A stretch of DNA of 12,837 nucleotides from an uncultured Chitinophagaceae bacterium (lineage in GTDB: Bacteria; Bacteroidota; Bacteroidia; Chitinophagales; Chitinophagaceae): positions 1 to 12,837 of the forward strand of contig CAMPGG010000072.1 of NCBI GenBank assembly GCA_946885335.1, written 5' to 3'. This document shows positions 1 through 7,246 of the stretch, in pieces. The notes beneath the pieces are model-generated. The model saw only the letters and a list, made by a program, of their open reading frames with translations, did not search any database and was not told the origin of the DNA. Position 1 is the first letter of the stretch. Each line of letters opens with the position of its first letter. The position numbers were made by a program, and so were the translations under genes.

Positions 1-48
1 ATTATACTGAATTGGATGAGTAGTGACAATGGCAATTTTTTTTTTCAA
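1..48 (-). CDS. Glycosyltransferase family 4, N-terminal fragment (runs off left edge)
   Basis: Sixteen codons are visible. They read KKKIAIVTTHPIQYN after the initiator, which is the characteristic first beta strand and loop of a GT-B, GT4-type glycosyltransferase (hydrophobic strand followed by THPIQY). The start is TTG at 48-46. An in-frame TAA at 54-52 lies only one codon (ATA) upstream, so no upstream ATG is possible in this frame. It follows the stop of the GT11-like gene by 8 bases and is evidently the next cistron of the same operon. The start codon is followed directly by ten A residues on the coding strand (36-45), which is a possible slippage site. The assignment rests on a short peptide only; the rest of the gene is outside the window. 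Confidence 0.65.
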   Translation of the reverse strand, partial: MKKKIAIVTTHPIQYN

Positions 49-56
49 TATTTATA

Positions 57-950
57 TTAAGATTTTTGAAATGCCGGTGAATGATTTTTTTTGAGTGCAT
101 TAATCAATGATATATCTGATGCGCAATTATCATCATCCCATTCCACCTCGATATAATTTTCATTTTCATTAGGGGTACGAATTCTATTTTGCCAATCGGT
201 AGATGACCGAACTACAATGGCATCAGACAGAAATGCAGCCCAATAACTAAATGTGCTGCTTTTAGAAAGTACTATTACTTTACTCTGACTCATTAAAATA
301 ATATCAAGGATGTCTGCCTTTTCTTCAGCCAAATAAACTTCGGGTAAATTTAATATCTCTTCAATTTCATTCTTCCTGGCATCCGTAAAAATTGTAACAG
401 GCCATAATTCTCCAACATTTTCGCGAATTAATTTAACGGCCTTAATGAAATAATCTATTGGTGTTATAGAAGGGCCGAAATTAAAATCACCTCGCCTGAT
501 ATGCACACTGATTACAGGTTTGTTGAATCTTTTTAATTCATGTTTCATTCCAGGTGATAATAAACGATCTAATTCAGACTTTATTAATGGCTGATGATTC
601 CTGATCATTGCAAACAGATCACTTTCAATTATTACCCTGTTATAAATATAAAATCCAACTTTTCTATTGGATGAAATAGTTTTATCAGGCTGGATATTAT
701 ATTCTTTTTTTGCAAACCAACTATTAAAATTTGTTTGCAATAATGTTAGTATTGGTGTTTCCTTAAAGTATCCCCAGTAAAATCTTTTTTTAGGTTCATT
801 CCTTAAAATGGGTCCTAATCTCAATCCATACCATAAAGAACAAACCAGCGGAATATTATATGTTTTTGAAAGTACAATGCCCCTTGCCCAAATAAGCATC
901 ATATTGCCCAAACCTGTACGGGGGAATTTTACAAAAACTTTACTTTTCAT
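57..950 (-). CDS. GT11-type alpha-1,2-fucosyltransferase-like glycosyltransferase
   Basis: Predicted cytosolic transferase of 297 aa that would use GDP-fucose, or a related GDP-sugar, to cap or branch the polysaccharide unit. Family GT11 signs, numbered from the ATG at 950: an N-terminal PRTGLGN loop (about 10-16), the diagnostic HIRRGDF donor-binding motif at 150-156, an IFTDA strand near 187-191 (FSDD-like position), and a C-terminal block SKSSTFSYWAA at about 229-239 matching the StFSwWaA motif. GT11 proteins are usually about 280-300 aa, so the length fits. A TTG at 962 would add four residues, but ATG at 950 sits immediately before the conserved strand and is preferred; it overlaps the upstream gene by 11 bases. 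The usual GNQM of GT11 is GNMM here. No signal peptide or membrane segment is seen. Donor sugar and linkage are inferred from the family, not shown. Confidence 0.8.
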   Translation of the reverse strand: MKSKVFVKFPRTGLGNMMLIWARGIVLSKTYNIPLVCSLWYGLRLGPILRNEPKKRFYWGYFKETPILTLLQTNFNSWFAKKEYNIQPDKTISSNRKVGFYIYNRVIIESDLFAMIRNHQPLIKSELDRLLSPGMKHELKRFNKPVISVHIRRGDFNFGPSITPIDYFIKAVKLIRENVGELWPVTIFTDARKNEIEEILNLPEVYLAEEKADILDIILMSQSKVIVLSKSSTFSYWAAFLSDAIVVRSSTDWQNRIRTPNENENYIEVEWDDDNCASDISLINALKKNHSPAFQKS

Positions 951-2217
951 AACATAGATCAAGCAAGCCTGCTAATTTTCCAGTAACTTCTTTCGCTGAA
1001 AATTGATCAAAAAACCGCTTATCAACATCCTCTTGTTTGAAATGGGGTATATATTGTATAAAGTCATTCAACTTTGTAGCAAACTGCTCCCTTAATTTTT
1101 CCAGGTCTTCAGTGCCATCAAAGTCAAGAACAAATCCAGCATTAGAATTATTAATAACACTCACAGCTGTACTCGCTGAATGTAATACTGCGAGTATAGG
1201 TTTTTGCGCTAAAACACCCTGGTAAACTTTTGACGGTGTATAATGTGGCTCGGTACTTCCCAAAACAAAAATGGCATCAGCCACATCAAGATGCACAAGT
1301 ACATCCAGATAAGGAATCCTTGCAGGGTATTCATAAACCATACTATTCCATAACCCGTATTTTTCTGCCAGCGATCTTATATTATAACCAGCTGCATCAT
1401 TTGCTGAATGACCTGTACCAATAAAATGAAATTGAATATTATTAAATTCAGCTTTGTTTTCCTTTAAACTTTCAAAAATTTTTTCCAATGGATCATATGC
1501 TTTAGGAAGCATGGCACCCGCATACACCAGTTTGGTAATGTTATCTTCTTTTTGAAACAAGTAAGGTTTTAAAGCTAATTTTTTAACAGCCTCGTGATCA
1601 GATGCTTCTCCACCGTATGGCATGGCACCAAATAAACATGTTTTTTGCAAATCAGGATTTCGCTCCAAAACACCTTTATAATATCCTTCCGCCACACCTG
1701 TAATCAAAGAAACGCTTTTTAACGCTTTTGGCTCCAGCCATTTCGCTAAAACAGAACTTGCCCTATGCCGGGAAAACAAACTTTCAGAACCAGGAAAATC
1801 ATGAACCCATGGATCAATATAATCTATTCCAAAATTTACATTTGTTCGTCGCTTTAACCAGGGACCAATCAAAGCTGTATAAAATGAAGGAATTGGGATG
1901 TATACAAAATCAAATTTTTCTGATTTTAATAATTGTAAAGCTCTTTTTCTTAATTGATAAAATGACCTTAATCCAATATCACCCACAAGACGTGGTTTTG
2001 TAACTTTAAATGCCTCCACTTTTTCTATTCGCAATCCTTCAGAAAGCAATTCATACAGATTCCAATCTAAATTTTCTTCATAATAATTTTCATGAACGGT
2101 TAATATAACAGGCTCCCAACCAAATGATGGTAAATGCCGGGCAAATAAACGGCTTCTATGTACTGCAGCAAGATTAGATGGTGGGAAGTGGGGTGAAATG
2201 ATTAAAACTTTTTTCAT
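940..2217 (-). CDS. GT-B fold glycosyltransferase (GT4-like)
   Basis: A 425 aa glycosyltransferase with the two Rossmann-like domains of the GT-B fold. The N-terminal strand and loop (KKVLIISPHFPPSN, residues 2-15) is typical of GT4-like enzymes that start with a Pro/Ser-rich acceptor loop. IDYIDPW at 131-137 is the inter-domain acceptor region. VYAGAM at 231-236 opens the C-terminal nucleotide-binding domain, FHFIGTG lies at 263-269, and TPSKVYQGVLAQKPILA at 327-343 is the donor-binding helix region in place of the classical EX7E block. No signal peptide or membrane helix is apparent. ATG at 2217 lies 44 bases inside the preceding gene; the N-terminal match begins at residue 2, so the overlap appears genuine. 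Its 3' end overlaps the next gene. Sugar specificity cannot be read from the sequence. Confidence 0.85.
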   Translation of the reverse strand: MKKVLIISPHFPPSNLAAVHRSRLFARHLPSFGWEPVILTVHENYYEENLDWNLYELLSEGLRIEKVEAFKVTKPRLVGDIGLRSFYQLRKRALQLLKSEKFDFVYIPIPSFYTALIGPWLKRRTNVNFGIDYIDPWVHDFPGSESLFSRHRASSVLAKWLEPKALKSVSLITGVAEGYYKGVLERNPDLQKTCLFGAMPYGGEASDHEAVKKLALKPYLFQKEDNITKLVYAGAMLPKAYDPLEKIFESLKENKAEFNNIQFHFIGTGHSANDAAGYNIRSLAEKYGLWNSMVYEYPARIPYLDVLVHLDVADAIFVLGSTEPHYTPSKVYQGVLAQKPILAVLHSASTAVSVINNSNAGFVLDFDGTEDLEKLREQFATKLNDFIQYIPHFKQEDVDKRFFDQFSAKEVTGKLAGLLDLCYEK

Positions 2218-3442
2218 TTTCTATTATTCCTTCAATCGTCTTTAAAAATTTACTAGATTCTTTTTCCCAATTAAACTCCTGTTCAGCAGCCTGCCTGGCT
2301 GATTTTTTTGCCATTTCCAATTGATCCGGGTAATCTATAAAATATTGCATAGCCTTTGCCAGGTCAATTGAATTATCCATTTTACAAATTTTCACAGCAC
2401 CTGGAAAATGTGTGAAGATATCTTTTTGCCCAAATGTATCAGTGCCTACAATTGCTAATCCAGACATGAGATACGCAAATATTTTGTTAGCTACGCAGAA
2501 TTTCTTATTAAGTGAGGTTTCATATTCCAAAGCGAGGCCAACATCAAATTGAACAGCATTTGATATAATCTGTTCAGCCAGAATCGGTTCATGAAAATGA
2601 ATTTTATCCTGCACACCATTTTCAATTGCCAACTTTAATAGTACTGATTTATATGATTCATTTTGAATAGTCCCGCGAAGGTGTATTTCAAAATGTCCCC
2701 TTAATTTTCCACAAGCGATTATCAACTGTTCTAAACCGCGTGTAGGACCAATCACCTGGGAGTACCAATAAAATTTAATTGGATAATTAACTTGTTTTAT
2801 ATGCAAAGAAACTAATGGAAATGAATTTAATATAACTGTAAAATGCTGCTTTAGGTTATACTTCTTCTTGTAAGCCTCACCAATACCGCGGGAAGATGCA
2901 GTAAAATAATCACATTGATGCAAGTATTTATTCTCTAGAAATTCAGCTAATTCCTTTTCACCAGAATGACTGTATGAATCTTCCATTTCTGAATGAAAGT
3001 CTTCGGCATCAAATCCCCATTTTGCATTGTTTATTTTGGCAGCTGAAAATGCTATACCTAATGTCTCAACATGATGGGCGATGTACAAATCTGCCTTTTC
3101 TTTTATTGCTATTTTTCTTAGGCTATTGTAAGCTTTGTCTGCCACCATTTCAGCAATACCATATTTTAAACTGATTTTCCGTAATTGACCCAGTATTTTA
3201 TTTTGTAAAGAAAGTTTTAACCATCGCATTCTTTCATTTTTCACGGACTTCCTGTAATTAACCGTGCGCAGTGACCAGGACCGTTCCTTCATTAATTCTT
3301 CATCGAACCTGCTTTGCAAATGATGATTATTAATTGTAACCACTACAACCGAATAGCCTGCGTTGTGTAATGTATCTGCTTCTTTTAATACCCTGGGATT
3401 ATAACTAATGTGCCTTGTAGAAACTATGCAAATCTTTTTCAA
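2174..3442 (-). CDS. GT-B fold glycosyltransferase (GT4-like), TTG start
   Basis: A 422 aa GT-B glycosyltransferase. KKICIVSTRHISYNPRVLKE (2-21) is a common opening of this GT4 subset, in which a YNPRV segment forms the acceptor loop. GFDAEDFH at 143-150 is the inter-domain acceptor segment, FYWYSQVIGPTRGLEQLI at 224-241 opens the C-terminal donor domain, and ANKIFAYLMSGLAIVG at 318-333 is the donor-site helix. The start is TTG at 3442. The stop codon of the preceding gene (TAA, 3454-3452) is in the same frame, with only GAA GAT CCA between it and the TTG, so no ATG lies upstream and the N-terminal homology begins right at the TTG. This arrangement suggests termination-reinitiation coupling. 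The last 44 bases overlap the next gene. Specificity is unknown. Confidence 0.85.
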   Translation of the reverse strand: MKKICIVSTRHISYNPRVLKEADTLHNAGYSVVVVTINNHHLQSRFDEELMKERSWSLRTVNYRKSVKNERMRWLKLSLQNKILGQLRKISLKYGIAEMVADKAYNSLRKIAIKEKADLYIAHHVETLGIAFSAAKINNAKWGFDAEDFHSEMEDSYSHSGEKELAEFLENKYLHQCDYFTASSRGIGEAYKKKYNLKQHFTVILNSFPLVSLHIKQVNYPIKFYWYSQVIGPTRGLEQLIIACGKLRGHFEIHLRGTIQNESYKSVLLKLAIENGVQDKIHFHEPILAEQIISNAVQFDVGLALEYETSLNKKFCVANKIFAYLMSGLAIVGTDTFGQKDIFTHFPGAVKICKMDNSIDLAKAMQYFIDYPDQLEMAKKSARQAAEQEFNWEKESSKFLKTIEGIIENEKSFNHFTPLPTI

Positions 3443-3451
3443 TGGATCTTC

Positions 3452-4573
3452 TTATGAAAGTAGTTTTTCAATTTTTGTCAACTGTGTACTATACCTGAAC
3501 TTTTCTGCAAACCGGATTCTTTTTTGTTGCAATTCCATCGAATTATAATGTTCCAGGTTATTTATAACATTTTGAAACAGCTCCGGCAGCCCTTCATTGT
3601 TTTCACGACTTGCATTCATCACTACCAGATCGGGGTGGTCTTTATAAGTAGTTACATTATTCGTGATAATTACTTTGCCAGCGGCAAGGTATTCCAATAA
3701 TTTATGGTAATTGGTACCCCGGCTTTGATCTTTATTAATATCATAGCAAATGAGAAATGCATCCACTTTTTTCAACTTCTCCGCAAGATCCTGTGGAGAT
3801 AAACTTCCGTGCAAAGTAACATTGGATAGCTGCTTAATTTGTTGAATAAATGAAATTACTTCTCCATCCCTTTCCCATTTATCATCAATTTTGCCAAAAA
3901 AATTAAATTGTATTGCAGGATTTAACTGAAGAATTTTTAACAGAACAGGCCTGTCAATATCTGGCCTTAAAAAATTACCAGACAAACCAACAACAGGCGG
4001 AGTATGTATTTTTTCATCCGGATTGTCATTAATGAAAAAGTCTGCTACGCCATGATTAATACAAAATTTAGGTACCTGGAAGTTTTTGTATTTATTAATT
4101 ATTTCGTCCGTTACTGAAAAAATAGCCTGTGCTGATTTAGCAGCTTTAAATGCAACCGGATCTGAAGGTTCATCAACTGGCATAAAAAGTTTAAATGCAT
4201 ACTTTGGAAATGCTTCTAATGGAATTGTATTAGAAAGATCGAATGACCAAATAATATCAGGCCTTGCTCCTGTTCTTTTTAAAATATTATTGATATGCCT
4301 GGTGATCAATATCTGGTGCAACCAGGGAAGTTTAAATTTGATGAACAATGGATAAAAGAGTTCATGTTCAATAACTTTAAGATTATCAAACAATGTATCC
4401 AGTATTTTAATCCTTCCCAGCTTAATCGTATTTTCATGAGAAGGGCCTCCCATGAAGTAAACCTTGTTACCTTTTTTTGCTAATTCAATTGCATAATGAT
4501 GTTTGGAAATATAGATGCCATCGCTCCAGCCTTGTTGCGATATGATGAAAATAGTCTTGTTCTTTAACTCCAA
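3452..4573 (-). CDS. GT-B fold glycosyltransferase, TTG start
   Basis: A 373 aa protein with GT-B features. It has an N-terminal strand KTIFIIS (6-12) followed by HHYAIELAKKGNKVYFM (25-41), the helix and strand where such enzymes describe the acceptor side. A DEPSD segment lies at 134-138. GLSGNF at 196-201 opens the donor domain, FNFFGKI follows at 223-229, and YHKLLEYLAAGKVIITN at 289-305 is the nucleotide-sugar site (the LLEYLAAGKPVV-type block). The start is TTG at 4573. The upstream aminotransferase stop (TAA, 4579-4577) is in frame just one codon (GCA) before it, so TTG is the only credible start; the next methionine is residue 41, inside the fold. A short gap and shared frame suggest coupled translation with the aminotransferase gene. 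Its place right after the sugar cassette makes it one candidate for transferring the cassette's product, but this is inference. Confidence 0.8.
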   Translation of the reverse strand: MELKNKTIFIISQQGWSDGIYISKHHYAIELAKKGNKVYFMGGPSHENTIKLGRIKILDTLFDNLKVIEHELFYPLFIKFKLPWLHQILITRHINNILKRTGARPDIIWSFDLSNTIPLEAFPKYAFKLFMPVDEPSDPVAFKAAKSAQAIFSVTDEIINKYKNFQVPKFCINHGVADFFINDNPDEKIHTPPVVGLSGNFLRPDIDRPVLLKILQLNPAIQFNFFGKIDDKWERDGEVISFIQQIKQLSNVTLHGSLSPQDLAEKLKKVDAFLICYDINKDQSRGTNYHKLLEYLAAGKVIITNNVTTYKDHPDLVVMNASRENNEGLPELFQNVINNLEHYNSMELQQKRIRFAEKFRYSTQLTKIEKLLS

Positions 4574-4576
4574 TGC

Positions 4577-5683
4577 TTATTTTTTATAAAATGCTTTTAT
4601 AGTATTGGCAATGTAAACGATTTTCTCTTCGGAAAGCTCCGGATACATCGGCAAAGAAAGTATTTCTTTTGCTAATTTATCTGAAACAGGAAAATCTTTA
4701 TTGGTTTTATCCAGGTAACTATAAGCAGGAAGTAATGGCAATGGTGTTGGATAATGAACAGCAGCTTCAATATCATTTTTTTTCAGGTAATCCATTAATC
4801 CATCCCTGTCTTTAGCCCTGATTACATATAAATGAAAAGTATGCTTGCTGTTTGAACGAATTTTTGGCAAAATGATTTCAGAAATACCGCTGAGATGTTT
4901 ATGGTATAATGCAGCATTAGCGATTCGCTGTTCAGTCCATTTTAAAATATGCGGTAATTTGGCCGATAAAACAGCCGCCTGGATGCCATCCATCCGGCTA
5001 TTGATACCTTCCATTTGATGTTTGTGTTTTTTCAATGCACCATGATTTGCAAACATCCTGCATTTTTCGGCCAGTTGGTCATCATTTGTAATTATGCAGC
5101 CTGCATCTCCATAAGCTCCAAGGTTTTTTCCCGGGTAGAAACTGAAGCTACCCGCTATGCCAGTGAGTCCGGCCCTTCGTCCATTATACTCAGAAAAATG
5201 GGATTGCGCACAATCTTCTATAAGGAAAATATTTTTTTCATTACATATTTCTACAATTTTTTTAAGGTTACACATTTGCCCTTGCAGGTGAACCACAATT
5301 AATGCTTTAGTTTTTGGTGTAATAGCTTCTTCCAATAGAGTTTCATCCATACTGAAAAAGTTTTCGTCTGCATCGACAAAAACCGGTGTTGCACCTGTTT
5401 GTGAAATTGTTTCACTGCTGGAAATCCAGCTATTGGCCACAGTTATAACTTCATCGCCCTGTCCAACACCTAACATCTTCATAATAATATACAAAGAATC
5501 AGTGCCATTTGCACAACTGATAACATTTTTTACGCCATAAAGCAATGCAAAATCCGCTTCAAAATTTTTCACATATTTACCACCAATAAAAGCAGTATCA
5601 CGGATTACAGATTCAATAGCAAGATCAATATCTTTTTTAATGGATTGATATTGTGATTGCAAGTCTACAAAAGGCACGGTCAT
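4577..5683 (-). CDS. wbpE: DegT/DnrJ/EryC1/StrS aminotransferase, WbpE/WlbC type
   Basis: PLP-dependent sugar aminotransferase, 368 aa, full family length. It would transaminate the 3-keto group of a UDP-2-acetamido-3-keto-hexuronic acid, using glutamate and releasing 2-oxoglutarate. Visible features: N-terminal VPFVDLQ (3-9); ANGTDSL at 58-64, the phosphate-binding loop; EDCAQ at 156-160, whose Asp157 would contact the PLP ring nitrogen; and SFSFYPGKNLGAYGDAG at 179-195, where Lys186 is the Schiff-base lysine. The FANHG motif lies at 211-215. The start is ATG at 5683, one base after the acetyltransferase stop. The WbpE assignment rests on family plus the adjacent WbpB- and WbpD-type genes; taken alone it could be any C3 or C4 sugar aminotransferase. 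In the known pathway the 2-oxoglutarate released here helps reoxidise the dehydrogenase's NADH. Confidence 0.9.
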   Translation of the reverse strand: MTVPFVDLQSQYQSIKKDIDLAIESVIRDTAFIGGKYVKNFEADFALLYGVKNVISCANGTDSLYIIMKMLGVGQGDEVITVANSWISSSETISQTGATPVFVDADENFFSMDETLLEEAITPKTKALIVVHLQGQMCNLKKIVEICNEKNIFLIEDCAQSHFSEYNGRRAGLTGIAGSFSFYPGKNLGAYGDAGCIITNDDQLAEKCRMFANHGALKKHKHQMEGINSRMDGIQAAVLSAKLPHILKWTEQRIANAALYHKHLSGISEIILPKIRSNSKHTFHLYVIRAKDRDGLMDYLKKNDIEAAVHYPTPLPLLPAYSYLDKTNKDFPVSDKLAKEILSLPMYPELSEEKIVYIANTIKAFYKK

Positions 5684-5684
5684 A

Positions 5685-6146
5685 TTATAGTGTTCTTATT
5701 TTTTTTGCAGGATTTCCTGCATAAATACCAGGTTCAGAAATATTTTTAGTAACAACAGCTCCTGCGCCAATTACTACATTATCGCAGACTATTACGGGCA
5801 ATATGGTGGCATTGGATCCAATTGAAACATTCCGTCCAATAACTGTAGATTTCCACTTCGTTTTATCTCCCATCGCAGGACTACCTCCTTCAAACAAATC
5901 ATTAATGAACATTACTCCATGCCCAATAAAACAGTCATCGCCAATGTTTACCAGTTCGCAAATAAAACTATGTGATTGTATTTTACACCGATCACCTATT
6001 ACCACCGTTTTTTGTATTTCTACAAAAGGACCGATGAAACATTTGTTTCCAATCTTTGCACCATAAATGTTTACAGGATTTACAATCTTTACATCACAAC
6101 CAAAATCAGTATTAATAATTTGTGATTCTAAATAAGTGGGATTCAT
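5685..6146 (-). CDS. wbpD: Left-handed beta-helix N-acetyltransferase, WbpD/WlbB type
   Basis: A 153 aa hexapeptide-repeat acetyltransferase. It would use acetyl-CoA to acetylate the newly formed 3-amino group of the UDP-sugar uronic acid. Most of the protein is imperfect [LIV]-G-x4 repeats: YGAKIGNKCFIG (28-39), VVIGDRCKI (48-56), NIGDDCFIGHGVMF (67-80), VIGRNVSIGSNATI (102-115) and VIGAGAVVTKNI (125-136). It ends in the typical YAGNPAKKIRTL tail (142-153). The FIND segment (80-83) and the exposed loop 84-100 match the place where WbpD/WlbB enzymes carry a substrate loop between repeats. The protein should be a trimer by family. ATG at 6146 overlaps the dehydrogenase stop in an ATGA tetramer, a sign of coupled translation. 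It sits between the dehydrogenase and aminotransferase, as expected for this pathway. Confidence 0.88.
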   Translation of the reverse strand: MNPTYLESQIINTDFGCDVKIVNPVNIYGAKIGNKCFIGPFVEIQKTVVIGDRCKIQSHSFICELVNIGDDCFIGHGVMFINDLFEGGSPAMGDKTKWKSTVIGRNVSIGSNATILPVIVCDNVVIGAGAVVTKNISEPGIYAGNPAKKIRTL

Positions 6147-7156
6147 ACCTGCTTTGCAGCGTTATAAATTTTATCAATGATTTCAACCGTCTTCAACCCT
6201 TCGAAGGCATTTGTATTTATACTGGCATTGGTGGTAAGTACGGCAACCAGGTTTTCATAAACCTTATCATGGTTACTCATAGAACCCTGGTAATTACCAT
6301 AGTTATTAGCCTTATTTCCTTCCGGCAGATTTTCTATGCGATAATCCTGGATGTTCTGGTATTCAAGTTCATTTAAATATTGCCCTCCAATTTTTACCGT
6401 ACCCTTCTCTCCAAAAATACTTAAAGAACCCTCCATATTTTTTTCATGACTGTTTACTGTATAATTTATTGTGCCGATTACACCATTATAAAATTCAAGA
6501 ATTACCACACCCGTATCCTCAAACTCGATGATCTCTTTATGTGCATAGTTCCCTAAGAAAGCCTGCACGTTTTTTACATCACCTATAATCCAGTATAATA
6601 AATCAATAAAATGACTGAATTGAGTATACAATGTACCTCCATCCATATCTTTAGTTCCTTTCCAGGAATTGGCATAATAATCAGGATTTCTATTCCAAAA
6701 ACAACTAAGTTGAATACTGAATATTTTTCCTAGCCGTCCTTCATCAATGGCTTTTTTTACCGCAACAATGGGTGGATTAAACCTGTTCTGCTTAATGGCG
6801 AATAATCTTTTATTAGCTGCTTCAGCAGCCTTGATCATTTCGCCGCAATCATTCACATTGATGGCTAAAGGTTTTTCGCAAAGTACATGATATCCTTTTT
6901 TCAAAGACTGAATGGCATGCGTAGCATGCAACCCATTAGGAGAACAAATTGAAATGACATCTATTCCATTGGCATTAGCCAATAATTCTTCAACACAATA
7001 AAACGCTTTCGCATTGTATTTCCCGGCAAGCAAATCAGCCTTTTCATGAATATTATCACAAACCGCTTTAAGTTCTCCAAACTTTAAAATATGTTCTGCA
7101 TGTCGCTGGGCAATTCTTCCGCAACCAATTATGCCGAATGAAATTTTTTTATTCAT
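6143..7156 (-). CDS. wbpB: Gfo/Idh/MocA sugar dehydrogenase, WbpB/WlbA type
   Basis: NAD-dependent oxidoreductase, 337 aa from the ATG at 7156. By pathway analogy it oxidises C3 of UDP-GlcNAc uronic acid (UDP-GlcNAcA). Numbering from that ATG: the Rossmann motif GIIGCGRIA lies at 8-16; SPNGLHATHAIQSL at 72-85 is the next family block; and the hallmark CEKPLA at 93-98 carries the catalytic lysine (Lys95). QFSHFIDLLYW at 179-189 carries the family histidine (His182), which in WlbA works with that lysine. TKDMDGG at 168-174 is a substrate-loop segment. A TTG at 7159 would add one residue but ATG is more likely. A 72-base gap (7157-7229, counted with the stop edge) separates it from the hisF-like gene and may hold a promoter. 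Its 3' end shares an ATGA with the acetyltransferase start. Other Gfo/Idh substrates are possible, but the cassette strongly favours this role. Confidence 0.88.
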   Translation of the reverse strand: MNKKISFGIIGCGRIAQRHAEHILKFGELKAVCDNIHEKADLLAGKYNAKAFYCVEELLANANGIDVISICSPNGLHATHAIQSLKKGYHVLCEKPLAINVNDCGEMIKAAEAANKRLFAIKQNRFNPPIVAVKKAIDEGRLGKIFSIQLSCFWNRNPDYYANSWKGTKDMDGGTLYTQFSHFIDLLYWIIGDVKNVQAFLGNYAHKEIIEFEDTGVVILEFYNGVIGTINYTVNSHEKNMEGSLSIFGEKGTVKIGGQYLNELEYQNIQDYRIENLPEGNKANNYGNYQGSMSNHDKVYENLVAVLTTNASINTNAFEGLKTVEIIDKIYNAAKQV

Positions 7157-7163
7157 CAAAAAA

Positions 7164-7198
7164 ATTATAGCGTAAAATTAATAGCATTTCAGCCAATG
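7164..7198 (-). promoter_or_regulatory. Candidate internal promoter ahead of the wbpB-type gene
   Basis: In the gap between the hisF-like and dehydrogenase genes, the minus strand shows CATTGGCT (7198-7191), then exactly 24 bases after its TTG a TATAAT box (7169-7164), 7 bases before the ATG. The same block and spacing recur at 12142-12108. It does not match the published Bacteroidota consensus (TAnnTTTG with an upstream TTTG) well, so this is a shared-sequence argument, not a motif match. If real, the transcript would be almost leaderless. Confidence 0.3.
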
Positions 7199-7218
7199 GA
7201 ATAAAACTTCTTGTTTAA

Positions 7219-7246
7219 TGCAGGAATTGCTACCCGCCCTGCAATT
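7219..7246 (-). repeat. Overlapping inverted repeats across the hisF-like stop codon
   Basis: Two alternative short stems share the same bases: TGCAGG (7219-7224) with CCTGCA (7238-7243), and AATTGC (7225-7230) with GCAATT (7241-7246). They are mutually exclusive and span the end of the hisF-like reading frame. No T-tract follows on the minus strand, so an intrinsic terminator is not supported. Confidence 0.35.

Noticed and set aside
951..962. TTG at 962 as start of the GT11-like gene
   Set aside because: ATG at 950 directly precedes the conserved strand; the extra residues IYV have no family support.
1037..2003. Several plus-strand open frames of 60-90 codons opposite the glycosyltransferase at 2217-940
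   Set aside because: Low-complexity antisense translations without family motifs, lying fully within a well-supported gene.
7157..7159. TTG one codon upstream of the dehydrogenase ATG as its start
   Set aside because: The adjacent ATG at 7156 gives the usual N-terminus; TTG adds one residue without benefit.
7219..7246. Intrinsic terminator after the hisF-like gene
   Set aside because: Stems are only six bases, competing, and no T-tract follows on the transcribed strand.
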